Counted from the first letter of the stretch, positions 26,672 to 37,677 are shown. The stretch: DNA of 64,000 nucleotides from Acidobacteriota bacterium (GCA_963169195.1 CAUJDN010000069.1:54766-118765); one strand, 5' to 3'. The notes: generated by a model from the letters alone, not told the origin. Program-made: numbers and translations.

Positions 26672-27533
26672 ACTCGTACTCGATCGACTCGGGCCGGCCG
26701 CGCCAGTACGCGTAGGCGCCCTGCGGCAGCAGCCACTCGACCGTGGACTCGACGGGCACCATCATGCCGTGCATCGAGGCGTGGCGCAGGTTCCGGGCCT
26801 GCCACGGATGCGCCGACGGCGGGTTCCTGCCGTCGTCATAGAGGCGGTCGGGCACGAACACCGATGCGACCAGGCCATCGGCGCCGAAGCGGAACTCGAC
26901 CGAGCTTGTCGTCTCGCCACCACTGATGGTGGCGCGCGCGCGTGACTCGTCGATGGCCGTCCACGTCACGCCCTGGCTGGGCAGGAGCGATGTCGGCAGC
27001 CAGACGGCTTCGCCCAGGTAGCGCTGCAGCGCCGCCGCAGCCATGTCCGGCGAGCCGGCCTTGTCCACGACGGTGACCAGTCCGAGCACGGCGCCGTGCA
27101 TCGAGCCTTCGCCCTCGACGAAACCGTCGCGAACCCGCACCGCCACGCCTGGCGCGATCCGGATGCGCGCGTCCCACACCAGGCCTGGTGCCATGGGCGA
27201 GAAATCCTGGACCGCCGTGAAGGGTGCCCACCTGTCGGACCCGGGCTGGCCCATGTTGAACTCGCCCGCCCAGGTGACACGGGCGTGTGCGATGACAGGC
27301 TGACCCTCCTTCAAGGCCACCCTGAAGTAGCGCGCGACCGGCAGGGGAAGCCCCTCGAGTTCGTGCTCGTGGAAGGTGGCCGCCGGTCCCGGACGGGCAG
27401 CGGCCCTGAGGCGCGCGCGCATGCCGTCCGTCACGGACGTCCAGCGCAGATGGGCCACGCCGAGCGCGGCCACGCCCAGGACGACCGCGGCGACGGCAAT
27501 CTTCAGGAGCAGCTGGACCCAGGGCGCGGTCAT
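26658..27533 (-). CDS. DUF6544-type membrane-anchored protein
   Basis: 291 residues from ATG 27533. An N-terminal helix (LLLKIAVAAVVLGVAALGVAHL) is followed by a conserved body: EGLPLPVARYFRVALKEGQ, ARVTWAGEFNM, FTAVQDF and VWDARIRIAPGVAVRVRDGFVEGEGSM. I associate this text with the DUF6544 family, whose function is unknown. It is coupled to the aldolase-like gene by a 4-nt overlap and to the SRPBCC-like gene by 14 nt, so the three probably act together at the membrane. Confidence 0.7.
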   Translation of the reverse strand: MTAPWVQLLLKIAVAAVVLGVAALGVAHLRWTSVTDGMRARLRAAARPGPAATFHEHELEGLPLPVARYFRVALKEGQPVIAHARVTWAGEFNMGQPGSDRWAPFTAVQDFSPMAPGLVWDARIRIAPGVAVRVRDGFVEGEGSMHGAVLGLVTVVDKAGSPDMAAAALQRYLGEAVWLPTSLLPSQGVTWTAIDESRARATISGGETTSSVEFRFGADGLVASVFVPDRLYDDGRNPPSAHPWQARNLRHASMHGMMVPVESTVEWLLPQGAYAYWRGRPESIEYEYVAR

Positions 27534-28543
27534 CGTGTCCAGCGGCCCGAAGCCTTCCTCCCCATGTCGATCGCCTGGAAACCCGCGTCGCCCCAGTTCA
27601 TCACGAAGACACGGAAGCCCTGTTTCAGGCGCATCTCGATGTCGGCGGCGCTGGCCGGGTAGCCGCAGGGCACGTTGAACTCCTGACACGCTGCGAGTAC
27701 CTGCTGGATGGCGGCCTCCCAGGCGGCCTCGTCAACCTGGCGCTGGCCACTGGCGTCGGTCCTCGAGAACAGCTGGCGGAGCGTGCCTGCACCGGGCCAG
27801 AGCACGCCGATCCCCTTCACGGCGGCAATCTCGCGCACCTTCGCGAGCCCTGCCTTGCTCTCCACGATCGTCCAGTTGATGAGCTCCCCCTGCGGATTGA
27901 GGGGCCACAGGTCGGCCCGGGCCTTGTACTCGGCCTCGCTCAGGCCCCAGAGCGCCGGCGCGTCACCCACGTCTTCACTGCGCGTGCCGCCCTTCGACTG
28001 GAAGCGCATCGCGGCCAGCCCCTGCCGGACTTCCTCCGCGCTTTCGACGGACACGAACATCACGCCGCTGACGCCGAGGTTCAGCTGACGGCCAATCTGC
28101 TCGCCCACCTTGACGGGATCGGGCGCGATCTCGGGTGCCTTCACGATGAGGGGGTGGTGCAGCCGGTGCACAGGGGCCTTCGCGAAAAGGCCGACGTGCG
28201 CGGCGCCCCTCACGAACTCGGCGAAGGCAGCATAGCCGCGATCGAAGTCGCCTTCCATGCTGCCGTCGAAGACGAAGTCGCTCTTCGCATACGCGAGAGC
28301 GTCCTTCGCGAGCTCGGCCTGCGACTTCGGCGGCACGTCGGGAGCGACGGGCGCCGGCGCGCCGGGGCGTGGCGGGAAGCGCCGGTTCGACGGCGCATAG
28401 AGCCCGAAGACCGGCTTCTCCTGCTCGAGCAGCTCGATGACGGGGTTCAACCGCGGCGAGCCCGGCGCCTGTCCCATGGCCTCGCGGCCCGCCCCGACGC
28501 CCACCACCACCAGGGCCGACGCCACCATCAACCGTGCATGCAC
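27530..28543 (-). CDS. HpcH/HpaI aldolase-like protein with signal peptide
   Basis: 337 residues from GTG 28543, preceded by GGAGG at 5-nt spacing. A signal peptide (HARLMVASALVVVGVGAGREAMGQ) precedes a TIM-barrel with HpcH/HpaI character: NPVIELLEQEKPVFGLYAPSN, FVFDGSMEGDFDRGYAAFAEF, KAPEIAPDPVKVGEQIGRQLNLGVSGVMFVSVESAEEV and KGIGVLWPGAGTL. HpcH-type enzymes are normally cytoplasmic class II aldolases acting on 2-oxoacid products of aromatic breakdown; an exported member is unusual. Metal ligands are not all obvious, so activity is unproven. First gene of a three-gene operon. Confidence 0.75.
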   Translation of the reverse strand: MHARLMVASALVVVGVGAGREAMGQAPGSPRLNPVIELLEQEKPVFGLYAPSNRRFPPRPGAPAPVAPDVPPKSQAELAKDALAYAKSDFVFDGSMEGDFDRGYAAFAEFVRGAAHVGLFAKAPVHRLHHPLIVKAPEIAPDPVKVGEQIGRQLNLGVSGVMFVSVESAEEVRQGLAAMRFQSKGGTRSEDVGDAPALWGLSEAEYKARADLWPLNPQGELINWTIVESKAGLAKVREIAAVKGIGVLWPGAGTLRQLFSRTDASGQRQVDEAAWEAAIQQVLAACQEFNVPCGYPASAADIEMRLKQGFRVFVMNWGDAGFQAIDMGRKASGRWTR

Positions 28544-28589
28544 GCGCGCCTCCGCACAGGACGAAGAGAGGGGGAGTATACACACGACA

Positions 28590-28740
28590 GGGGTTCTCGG
28601 GTTCGGAGGTTCTCGGGTTCGGAGGTTCTCGGGTTCGGGGGTTCTCGGGTTCGGGGGTTCTCGGGTTCGGGGGTTCTCGGGTTCGGGGGTTCTCCGGTTC
28701 TCGGGCTCCGGGGTCCCAGGGTCCCGCGGTCAGGCCCGAC
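28590..28740. repeat. Tandem 16-nt repeat GGTTCTCGGGTTCGGG, about seven copies
   Basis: From about 28590 the unit GGTTCTCGGGTTCGG(A/G) is repeated some seven times, then decays into GGGTCCC motifs. It fills the gap between the aldolase-like gene start and the end of a cupin gene. It is close to the reverse complement of the GAACCCC tract at 12979-13063. Confidence 0.9.
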
Positions 28741-28758
28741 TCCCGGTTCCCACCGACC

Positions 28759-29079
28759 CTATCGGTAGTCCTCCCTCACCGGCGCAAACGTGTCGAGCAC
28801 ACGGCACGATGTCAGCGCGCGGCCCGCGTGCGGGGTGTGGGGCGGGATGACGAAGACCTTGCCCGGCGTGAGCACATGGCGCACTCGGTCCACGACGATC
28901 TCGAGCTCGCCCATCACGACGCTGACAATCTGCTCGTGCGGATGGTGGTGCTCGGGGAACGACGCGCCCTGATCGATGTCCACCCAGGAATGCGTCACGC
29001 GGTCGGTGTGGATGAGGCGGGCGCGGAGACCCGGAAAGAGCTCGCGGACGGGCAGCGTGTCAAGGGCGATGATCGGCAT
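28759..29079 (-). CDS. Small cupin protein with HHxH motif
   Basis: 106 residues. A single cupin barrel with a complete metal-binding first motif FPEHHHPHEQIVSVVMGELEIVV (two His, the Gln/Glu region) and second motif PGKVFVIPPHTPHAGRAL. Likely a metal-binding enzyme or sensor of the quercetinase/sugar-binding kind; substrate unknown. It is divergent from the DUF2490 gene with 45 nt between. Confidence 0.88.
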   Translation of the reverse strand: MPIIALDTLPVRELFPGLRARLIHTDRVTHSWVDIDQGASFPEHHHPHEQIVSVVMGELEIVVDRVRHVLTPGKVFVIPPHTPHAGRALTSCRVLDTFAPVREDYR

Positions 29080-29124
29080 GGGCGAGGTATATCACGGCCG
29101 AACGCGGGGCATACTAGCCTGTGC

Positions 29125-29808
29125 ATGCTCAAGGCTCTGGTGTGGGGATGGATGGTGGCCCTGGCCCTGCCCGCGTCGGCAGCGGCACAGGATTCGGTGG
29201 ATGCGCAGCTGTGGGCGCAGGTGCTGGCCACGGTGCGCGTGTCGGAGCACTGGCGGCTCCATCTCGAACAGCAGCCGCGCTGGCACCAGGACATGTCGGA
29301 ATCGTTCCAGGTGATCACGCGCTCGGCGGTCGGCCGCCAGGTCCACGACCGCGCCACCCTCTGGGGCGGATACGCGTGGGTCGCCAAGCCGCCGGGCCCC
29401 GGCGTCGCGCACGAGCACCGCATCTGGCAGCAGCTCTCCGCCACCTTCCCCACCGCGAATCGCTGGACACCCTCCCTGCGCCTCCGGCTCGAGCAGCGCT
29501 TCCAGGACGGCTGGACCGGCAGTTCGCACCGTCTGCGCACGATGGGTCGCTTCGTCCGGCCGCTGAACGACGGGGCCTCGTGGTCGCTCGCCACATGGAA
29601 CGAGTTGTTCCTGACCTTCGACGAGACCGTTGGCGGCCCGTGGCAGGGAGTGGACCAGAACCGGCTGTTCGCAGGGCTGCTCCGGCAGCTGAACCCGAAG
29701 GCCGGCCTGGAGTTCGGCTACATGTGGACGACCTCGAAAGCCCCGGCGCGCGAGCGCGCGCACGCGCACGCGCACGTGGCGTTCGTGTGGCTGAATCTCG
29801 CGTTGTGA
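29125..29808 (+). CDS. Secreted DUF2490 outer-membrane-like protein
   Basis: 227 residues from ATG 29125. A signal peptide (MLKALVWGWMVALALPASAAAQ) is followed by beta-strand-rich text typical of DUF2490: DAQLWAQVLATVRVSEHWRLHLEQQPRWH, LRLRLEQRFQDG, HRLRTMGRFVRPL, NELFLTFDET and DQNRLFAGLLRQL. It is probably a small outer-membrane beta-barrel; function unknown. Confidence 0.82.
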   Translation: MLKALVWGWMVALALPASAAAQDSVDAQLWAQVLATVRVSEHWRLHLEQQPRWHQDMSESFQVITRSAVGRQVHDRATLWGGYAWVAKPPGPGVAHEHRIWQQLSATFPTANRWTPSLRLRLEQRFQDGWTGSSHRLRTMGRFVRPLNDGASWSLATWNELFLTFDETVGGPWQGVDQNRLFAGLLRQLNPKAGLEFGYMWTTSKAPARERAHAHAHVAFVWLNLAL

Positions 29809-29836
29809 GCGGGCGCGCCTGCAGCGCGGCCCTTGC

Positions 29837-30670
29837 TCACTTCCCCCGTTGCGCCCTCCATGACCGTTTCACCCCGCTGGCCGTGACTGACGTTCCCTCC
29901 ATCCGCTCGCCCTGCACGCGACCGCTGTAGCGCGTGCCGGCGGCCACGAACTCGATGGCCTCGCCACGAAGCCTTCCTTCGGTGATCGCCGCGACGCCCT
30001 CCCGCGTCGTCAGCGTGCCGGTCACCTTCTGGAACGCCTGCGTGAACACGATCTCCCCGCCGGCCATCCGCCACGGGCCGTCCACCCGGGCTGGCACGAT
30101 CAGGAGCAGCGACGTGCACCAGCTCTTGCAGTCGCCACCCACGGTCTCGGTGGCGTCCGCGTCCCATCCCTCGATGCCGAAGGTGTTGAGCACGATGCGC
30201 GTGCCGGGCCGCAACGCCAGGAACGTGTCCCGGAGCTTCTCCAGGTTGCCCGGCAGCAGGAACAGGGCCAGCACCGTCGCCTCCGAGATGTCGGCGGCGA
30301 ACATGTCGCCCTCGACGAACGTCGCGCGACCGGCCACGCCCGCCGTCTCGGCGTTCCGGCGCGACAGGGCCACCATGTCGGGGTTGTACTCGACGCCCAC
30401 CGCGCGGGCGCCGCGCCGGGCCGCGGCAATCACGTTGCGCCCGTCGCCCGACCCGAGATCCATGACAACGTCCCTGTCGGTCACCTTCGCCATATCGAGC
30501 ATCTTCTCGACCAGGATCTCGGGCGTGGGCACCCACACGACGTCCTTGCCGGCCTGGCCAGGTACCGGCTCGAAGGGTTGGGGCACCTGCGATGCGGACG
30601 TGGTGGGTGCCAGGAGGATCCAGCCCAGGCTCAGCAACGCAGCAGCAAGCGACGACTGGAAGCGCGTCAT
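29837..30670 (-). CDS. SAM-dependent methyltransferase with signal peptide
   Basis: 277 residues from ATG 30670. The first 27 residues form a Sec signal peptide (MTRFQSSLAAALLSLGWILLAPTTSASQ). Then comes a class I methyltransferase: DVVMDLGSGDGRNVIAAARRGARAVGVEYN near residue 68 and FVEGDMFAADI. A C-terminal domain has CKSWCTSLLLIVPARVDGPW and a beta-rich tail. The SAM motif is intact, yet an exported enzyme would find little SAM, so the protein may be a carrier or membrane-held enzyme. Similar signal-bearing methyltransferases occur in soil bacteria; their role is not known to me. Confidence 0.82.
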   Translation of the reverse strand: MTRFQSSLAAALLSLGWILLAPTTSASQVPQPFEPVPGQAGKDVVWVPTPEILVEKMLDMAKVTDRDVVMDLGSGDGRNVIAAARRGARAVGVEYNPDMVALSRRNAETAGVAGRATFVEGDMFAADISEATVLALFLLPGNLEKLRDTFLALRPGTRIVLNTFGIEGWDADATETVGGDCKSWCTSLLLIVPARVDGPWRMAGGEIVFTQAFQKVTGTLTTREGVAAITEGRLRGEAIEFVAAGTRYSGRVQGERMEGTSVTASGVKRSWRAQRGK

Positions 30671-30752
30671 GGCGCTGATGATCGCACAATGACGCCATGA
30701 CGTGACTCGTGAAGGCGGTAGCCGCCGCCGTGCGGCTGGCCTCGCCCCGGGC

Positions 30753-33200
30753 TCAGGCGATCCGGACCTCCGCGGCGCCCCGGGGGCGAGCGAAGTAGTA
30801 GCCCTGTCCGTATCCGCACCCGAGGGCCGCGAGATAGTCGACCTGTGCCTTCGTCTCGGTGCCTTCGGCCACCACCTCCAGGCCAAGCGTGTGAGCCAGG
30901 CTGATGATGAGCCGGATGATCTCGCCTTCGCCCTCGCCCTGGTCGGCGCCGCCAATGCGGGCGACGAACGAGCGGTCGATCTTGAGCGTGTCCACGGGGA
31001 ACTGCTGCAGGTAGCTGAGCGAGCAGTACCCCGTGCCGAAATCATCGAGGCTCACGCGGGCGCCCAGCGCACGAAGGTCCTGCAGGACGGTGCGCACGCG
31101 GTCGGCATCGGAGATGGCCGCGCTCTCCGTGACTTCGAGCCGCAGCGCCTCGGCGGGAAACCCCGTGGCGTCGAGGGCATCGGCCACGCGGGCGACGAGC
31201 CCGTGGGATCCCAGGGCCTTCGCCGACAGGTTCACGCTCATCGTCGGGGCCCTGGTGCCCGCGTGTGCGAGGCGCCAGGTCTGGCCTTGTCGGCACGCTT
31301 CGAGGAGTGCCCACTCGTCGATGTGGTTGATCACGCCCAGCTCCTCGGCGACGCGCAGGAAGGCGGCCGGCAGCAGCAGTCCGCGTTCGGGATGGGCCCA
31401 GCGGATGAGCGCCTCGAAGCCGGCGACGCGGCGGTCCGACAGCGAGACGATGGGCTGGTACCAGAGTCGGAACTCGCGGCGCTCGACGGCACGTCGCAGC
31501 TCGGTCTCGAGCCGCAGGCGCTCGACTGCCGCCTCGTGCATGGCCGCGTCGAACACCGCGTAGCAGCCCCCGCCCGCGGCCTTGGCGCGGTGCATCGCGA
31601 GATCCGCATCGCGAATCAGCTCGTCGCCCGTCCGGTGGCCGGCCGAGCTGACGGCCACGCCGATGCTGGGGCTCGCGAACACCTCGTGGGCGGCCACGTC
31701 CAGGGGCTGGGCCGCGGCGGCCTGCACGCGCTCGGCCACGCGCACCGCGTCGATGGGTTCGCGGATGTCGTCGAGCAGCACGACGAACTCGTCGCCGCCG
31801 AACCGCGCGAGCGTGTTCGCCTCGGGGTTGGCCGACTCGTCTCCCTTCAGCCGCGAGACGATGTCCTCGCGCCGCACGGTGGTGGCCAGCCGTTCCGCGA
31901 AGGCGACGAGGAGCTGATCGCCTGCCGCGTGGCCGAGGCTGTCGTTCACGTGCTTGAACCGATCCAGGTCGATGAAGAGCACGGCGAAGCGGAAGTCGGG
32001 GTGCCGGACGCGCCTCGCCATCGCCCGGTCCAGCCGCTCCTTGAACAGCACGCGGTTGGGCAGGCGTGTGAGCGGGTCGTGGATGGCATCGTGGATGAGC
32101 CGATCCTGCGCCGCTCGCAGGCTGGCGCTCATCTCGTTGAAAGCGGTGGCCACCGTCACCTCTTCGGCGCTGCCGTGCACGGGCAGCTGCAGGGCGAGGT
32201 TGCCGCCCGCGATATCGGACGCCGCGGTGGCGATGTCACGAAGCGGCCGGCTGACGCGGCGGCTGAAGACCAGTCCGCCGGCCAGCGCGAGCCCGAAGAC
32301 CACGAGCCCGCCTGTGAGGAAGCGATCGCGCAGGCGCTCGACGAACAGCCGCGTCGGCTGCCAGTCCGCGAGCAGGAGCAGGCGGCCCGATCCGGGGCTG
32401 GGCGCCGCGGCGCGGAGCGAAAAGGTGCCGCCGAAGTACTGCGCTCCGCCGACGCGGCGAAACTCGGGGAGAATCCCCACCGGCACGGCGAGTGCCTCCG
32501 CCACCAGTGGCGCCACGTCCGGGTGCTCGCGCTCGACGAGGCTGGTGGCGGCGATGCGGCGGCCCGCGAGGAGAATCACCTCGCATTTCGCCAGGCGGGC
32601 CAGCTGCCTGGCCAGATCGTCGGTGAGCTGGTAGCCGACGCTCAGCGTGCCGAGCACCTCGGTGGCGAATCGCGCCGGCGCGGTGGCGATGAGGAACAAC
32701 TCGCCGGACTCGCTGGCGATGACGCTGCGAGGCGTGCCGGCCCGGGCCGCACCGATCGCCTGCTCCAGCTCCGGCGCCGTCGGGCCCTCGCGCCCGCCCC
32801 AGCCCGGGCTGGCCAGCCACGTCCCCTCGGCGTTGGTGACCACGACGAACTGGGCCCCGAGCTGCTGCCGATAGGTGTCGGCCATGGCCTCCATGGTCGG
32901 GCGATCCGCGGTCAGCCGGCCGTCCGTGAGGTGCGCCCGGAACACCGGCAGCTCGGTCACGAGCTCGGCCACCGCGATGCCCGAGGCGGCGCGATTCTCG
33001 AGCAGGCTGTAGAACGCCGTCCGGGCCGACTCGAGCTCCACCTCGGCCCGCTGGCGCGACTCGGTGGAGACCATCTGGATGGTGATGATCAGCAGCGCGC
33101 CGAGCGCACCCGCCACCAGCGTGGCGACGGCCACGGCCACGCGGGCTTCCAGGCGCTGGTGCCACGGCAGCGCCGAGAGGGGCTGGCGGGGGACGCTCAT
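30753..33200 (-). CDS. Membrane GGDEF-EAL cyclic-di-GMP protein
   Basis: 815 residues. An N-terminal helix (about 25-45), a periplasmic sensor region to about 280, a second helix, a HAMP segment (about 305-360), GGDEF (about 375-545) and EAL (about 560-810). Cyclase residues are intact (FIDLDRFKHVND; RFGGDEF); phosphodiesterase residues are intact (FEALIRWAHP, SLDDFGTGYCSLSYL, KIDRSFV, AEGTET). A 16-residue insertion (RLKGDESANPEANTL) separates the RxxD-like inhibitory site from GGDEF. It both could make and break cyclic-di-GMP in response to an outside signal. It stands alone with no partner gene. Confidence 0.95.
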   Translation of the reverse strand: MSVPRQPLSALPWHQRLEARVAVAVATLVAGALGALLIITIQMVSTESRQRAEVELESARTAFYSLLENRAASGIAVAELVTELPVFRAHLTDGRLTADRPTMEAMADTYRQQLGAQFVVVTNAEGTWLASPGWGGREGPTAPELEQAIGAARAGTPRSVIASESGELFLIATAPARFATEVLGTLSVGYQLTDDLARQLARLAKCEVILLAGRRIAATSLVEREHPDVAPLVAEALAVPVGILPEFRRVGGAQYFGGTFSLRAAAPSPGSGRLLLLADWQPTRLFVERLRDRFLTGGLVVFGLALAGGLVFSRRVSRPLRDIATAASDIAGGNLALQLPVHGSAEEVTVATAFNEMSASLRAAQDRLIHDAIHDPLTRLPNRVLFKERLDRAMARRVRHPDFRFAVLFIDLDRFKHVNDSLGHAAGDQLLVAFAERLATTVRREDIVSRLKGDESANPEANTLARFGGDEFVVLLDDIREPIDAVRVAERVQAAAAQPLDVAAHEVFASPSIGVAVSSAGHRTGDELIRDADLAMHRAKAAGGGCYAVFDAAMHEAAVERLRLETELRRAVERREFRLWYQPIVSLSDRRVAGFEALIRWAHPERGLLLPAAFLRVAEELGVINHIDEWALLEACRQGQTWRLAHAGTRAPTMSVNLSAKALGSHGLVARVADALDATGFPAEALRLEVTESAAISDADRVRTVLQDLRALGARVSLDDFGTGYCSLSYLQQFPVDTLKIDRSFVARIGGADQGEGEGEIIRLIISLAHTLGLEVVAEGTETKAQVDYLAALGCGYGQGYYFARPRGAAEVRIA

Positions 33201-33398
33201 GGGCGGGCGCCGTCGTCCTGGCGAACGGACCCGGACGGGCCCAACTCGACGGCCGTGCGCCGTCCCTGTATGACCTGGCCCTGCGTGGTGGCGGCGGCGA
33301 CGAAGATGCGTGCAGTACCGTGACGGGACAAGACCGAAGCACCCACGTGCGGTATCGGCCGCTGGCGCGGCCCGAAATAGGGAACGGGCGGACCGAGC

Positions 33399-35266
<1,868 letters not shown>

Positions 35267-35277
35267 CGGCCCGAGGC

Positions 35278-36873
35278 GTGCCGACCGTGCGACCCTGGAT
35301 CGTCTGGCCCGCGCTGGCCGCGTCGCTCGTCCTGCTGAACGCGTCGCTCACGTTCGCCAACGTGTGGCCGACGGCGAAGATCCGCTGGGAGAGCGCGCTC
35401 TCGGTGGAGCTGGCCGCGTGCGTGCTGCTGCTCGTCATCGGGCGCCGCCGGGCCGCCGGACTGGCGCGGCGCGTCCTGCCGACGCTGTGGGTCGCGCTCG
35501 TCCTGGGCCACTACCTGGACGTGACCGCGCCCGGGCTCTACGGGCGCGAGTTCAATCTCTACTGGGACTCGCAGCACCTCGGCAACGTCTGGGCGATGCT
35601 CGTGCGCGACGTGCCGCTCTGGATCACCGCCGCCGCCGTCACCGGCTTCGTGCTGGCGGCCACGGCGGTGGGGCTGGCGGCGCGCGTGGCCTGGTCCCGG
35701 ATCGCTGCGGCCGTGGCGCACCGGGGCCCCCGGGCGGTCGTCGGGGGCGCGGCGGCGACCGTTCTGGCGCTCTTCGTCGCGACCCTGGTGTCGGAGCGGA
35801 TGGCCGCGAGCGTGAGGTTCGCGGATCCCGTCTCGCGCGCCTGTCTGCGGCAGGTCCGCTACGTCGTGGCGATGGCCGGGCCCGGCCGGGCCGCACCGAC
35901 GCTGGGTGAAAGCCCGGACCTGGACACGTCCCTGGATGGCCTGCAGGGCGCGGACGTGCTGCTGGCCTTCATCGAGTCGTATGGCGCCGTGACGTACGAC
36001 AACGAGGCGATCGCCGCGTCCCTGGCGGCCAGCCGCACGGACCTGGCGGCGGCCATCCGCGACGCGGGCCGCGAGGTCGTGTCGGCCTACCTGGATTCGC
36101 CCACCTTTGGCGGCTCGTCCTGGCTGGCGCACCTGAGCCTGCTGACCGGCGTGGACGTGCGCGATCAGTACGCGTACGTCGCGGTGATGGCAGCGTCCCG
36201 CGACACGCTGCCGAAGGCGTTCGCACGGAAGGGCTACCGCAGCATCGCCCTGATGCCGGGCATGCGCCAGGCCTGGCCCGAGGGGGCGTTCTACGGCTTC
36301 GACGTCATCTACGGCCGCGACGATCTGGATTATCGGGGCCCGGCGTTCGGCTGGTGGAGCATCCCGGATCAGTTCACGCTGGCGAAGCTCGATGCCGTGG
36401 AGCTCGCGCGGGCATCGCGGCCGCCGGTGTTCGCGGTCTTCCCGACGAGCACCACCCACGCGCCGTTCGGCCCCGTGGCGCCCTACCAGCCGGACTGGTC
36501 GAGGATGCTGGGCCCGGACGCCTTCGATCCGGCGGAGGTGGAACGCGCGATGTCGGACACCCCGGACCTCATGAACCTCTCGCCCAGCTACGCGAAGGCC
36601 ATGGCGTACGAGCTCACCACGTTTGCGGGCTACGTCCGCGAGCACGCCGGCGACAGGCTCGTGATGATCCTGATTGGCGATCACCAGCCCGTGGCCGCGG
36701 TGAGCGGGAAGGGCGCCCCCCACGACGTGCCCATCCACGTCGTCGCGAGCCCCGGGGGCGTGTTGAACCGCCTCCGCGCCGCGGGATTCGCCGATGGGCT
36801 GGAGCCGCGCCGACCGGCGCTCGGATCGATGCACGCGGTGGTGCCGACGCTGATGGGGGCGTTCGGGCGGTAG
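35278..36873 (+). CDS. Membrane sulfatase/phosphotransferase-like protein (LTA synthase fold)
   Basis: 531 residues from GTG 35278, 12 nt after ribA. About five membrane helices in the first 180 residues (WPALAASLVLLNASLTFANVW, LSVELAACVLLLVIG and later). The extracellular alkaline-phosphatase-like domain has DVLLAFIESYGAVTYDN near residue 226 and GSSWLAHLSLLTGV, where a Thr/Ser nucleophile would lie. VFPTSTTHAPFGP and VMILIGDHQPVAAV follow, the last with the metal-binding DH. Relatives move phosphoglycerol or phosphoethanolamine headgroups or cleave sulfates at the outer membrane face. The tight spacing with ribA suggests a common operon, perhaps for making a membrane-bound conjugate. Confidence 0.75.
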   Translation: MPTVRPWIVWPALAASLVLLNASLTFANVWPTAKIRWESALSVELAACVLLLVIGRRRAAGLARRVLPTLWVALVLGHYLDVTAPGLYGREFNLYWDSQHLGNVWAMLVRDVPLWITAAAVTGFVLAATAVGLAARVAWSRIAAAVAHRGPRAVVGGAAATVLALFVATLVSERMAASVRFADPVSRACLRQVRYVVAMAGPGRAAPTLGESPDLDTSLDGLQGADVLLAFIESYGAVTYDNEAIAASLAASRTDLAAAIRDAGREVVSAYLDSPTFGGSSWLAHLSLLTGVDVRDQYAYVAVMAASRDTLPKAFARKGYRSIALMPGMRQAWPEGAFYGFDVIYGRDDLDYRGPAFGWWSIPDQFTLAKLDAVELARASRPPVFAVFPTSTTHAPFGPVAPYQPDWSRMLGPDAFDPAEVERAMSDTPDLMNLSPSYAKAMAYELTTFAGYVREHAGDRLVMILIGDHQPVAAVSGKGAPHDVPIHVVASPGGVLNRLRAAGFADGLEPRRPALGSMHAVVPTLMGAFGR

Positions 36874-36901
36874 ACCTCAAGTCCTCAAGTCCTCAGATCC
36901 C
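36874..36901. repeat. Tandem CCTCAAGTC repeat between convergent genes
   Basis: Three 9-nt units (CCTCAAGT/CCTCAGAT) follow the sulfatase-like stop. The repeat contains the stop codon and last codons of the CDP-alcohol phosphatidyltransferase (DLRT). Its reverse complement CTTGAGGAC resembles the tract at 17326-17371. Confidence 0.7.
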
Positions 36902-37619
36902 CCAGCCGCCGCACATCCACCGCGAACGACCAGGCCAGTGCGCCCAGGGTCACGGCCGCCACTGCATCGCTGAGGGGCGGCGGGACGACGGGCGCGAGCG
37001 CAACGGCGAGCCCCAGGACCTGCAGCACCGCGACGCACTTGCCCCTGAAGCTCGGTGTCAGCGGTCGCGCCATCCACGGCAGTACCCACCCGGCCGCCAC
37101 GAACGCGTAGCGCATCAGCCCGCACGCGATCACCCAGGCGCCGGCCTTGCCGAAGCGCCAGACCAGCACGGAGAGGAGCAGGATGAAGAATGCATCCACC
37201 TCCATGTCGAATCGCGCGCCGAACACGCTCGACATGCGCGTGCGGCGCGCCAGCCAGCCGTCCACGCCGTCGAGCGCCGCCACCAGTCCCGTCGTCGCCA
37301 CCACGAACCACGCGATTCGCGGGTCTGGCTCCTCGACGACGAGGCCCGCCACCACGGACGCCAGAATCGCGCGCAGCAGGGTCGCGTGATTGGCCGGCCC
37401 GACGGTCGGGAACGGGTGCCCACGCGCGATGGCGCCAGCGACCAGGATGCCGAGGGCTGCGAAGACGGCGACGGCCAGGACCGGGAACCGCGCGCTGGCG
37501 TGGAGCGCGCGGCTCAACGCGAGCGTCATGGCGACGACCGTCAGGAGGCCGAGACTGGTGGCCGCCAACACGCTGGCGCGAAGAGGCGCATCGGGCAGTC
37601 GCCACCGGCGTGTCGTCAT
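36885..37619 (-). CDS. CDP-alcohol phosphatidyltransferase family protein
   Basis: 244 residues from ATG 37619. Complete family motif D-x2-DG-x2-AR-x8-G-x3-D-x3-D: LDGVDGWLARRTRMSSVFGARFDMEVDAF near residue 108. About six membrane helices. Such enzymes move the phospho-headgroup of a CDP-activated lipid to an alcohol or sugar. It is divergent from the dehydrogenase gene and convergent with the sulfatase-like gene, so it is placed in the middle of the putative cluster. Its acceptor may be an inositol, a sugar or the cluster product; unknown. Confidence 0.88.
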   Translation of the reverse strand: MTTRRWRLPDAPLRASVLAATSLGLLTVVAMTLALSRALHASARFPVLAVAVFAALGILVAGAIARGHPFPTVGPANHATLLRAILASVVAGLVVEEPDPRIAWFVVATTGLVAALDGVDGWLARRTRMSSVFGARFDMEVDAFFILLLSVLVWRFGKAGAWVIACGLMRYAFVAAGWVLPWMARPLTPSFRGKCVAVLQVLGLAVALAPVVPPPLSDAVAAVTLGALAWSFAVDVRRLGDLRT

Positions 37620-37677
37620 GGGCGCGAAGGAGCGCGGCCATTGTAACCGGGGCGCGACCGCACCAGAATGGAGGCGC

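Noticed and set aside
28590..28740. CRISPR-like array
   Set aside because: Units are head-to-tail without unique spacers and only 16 nt long, so it is a tandem repeat.
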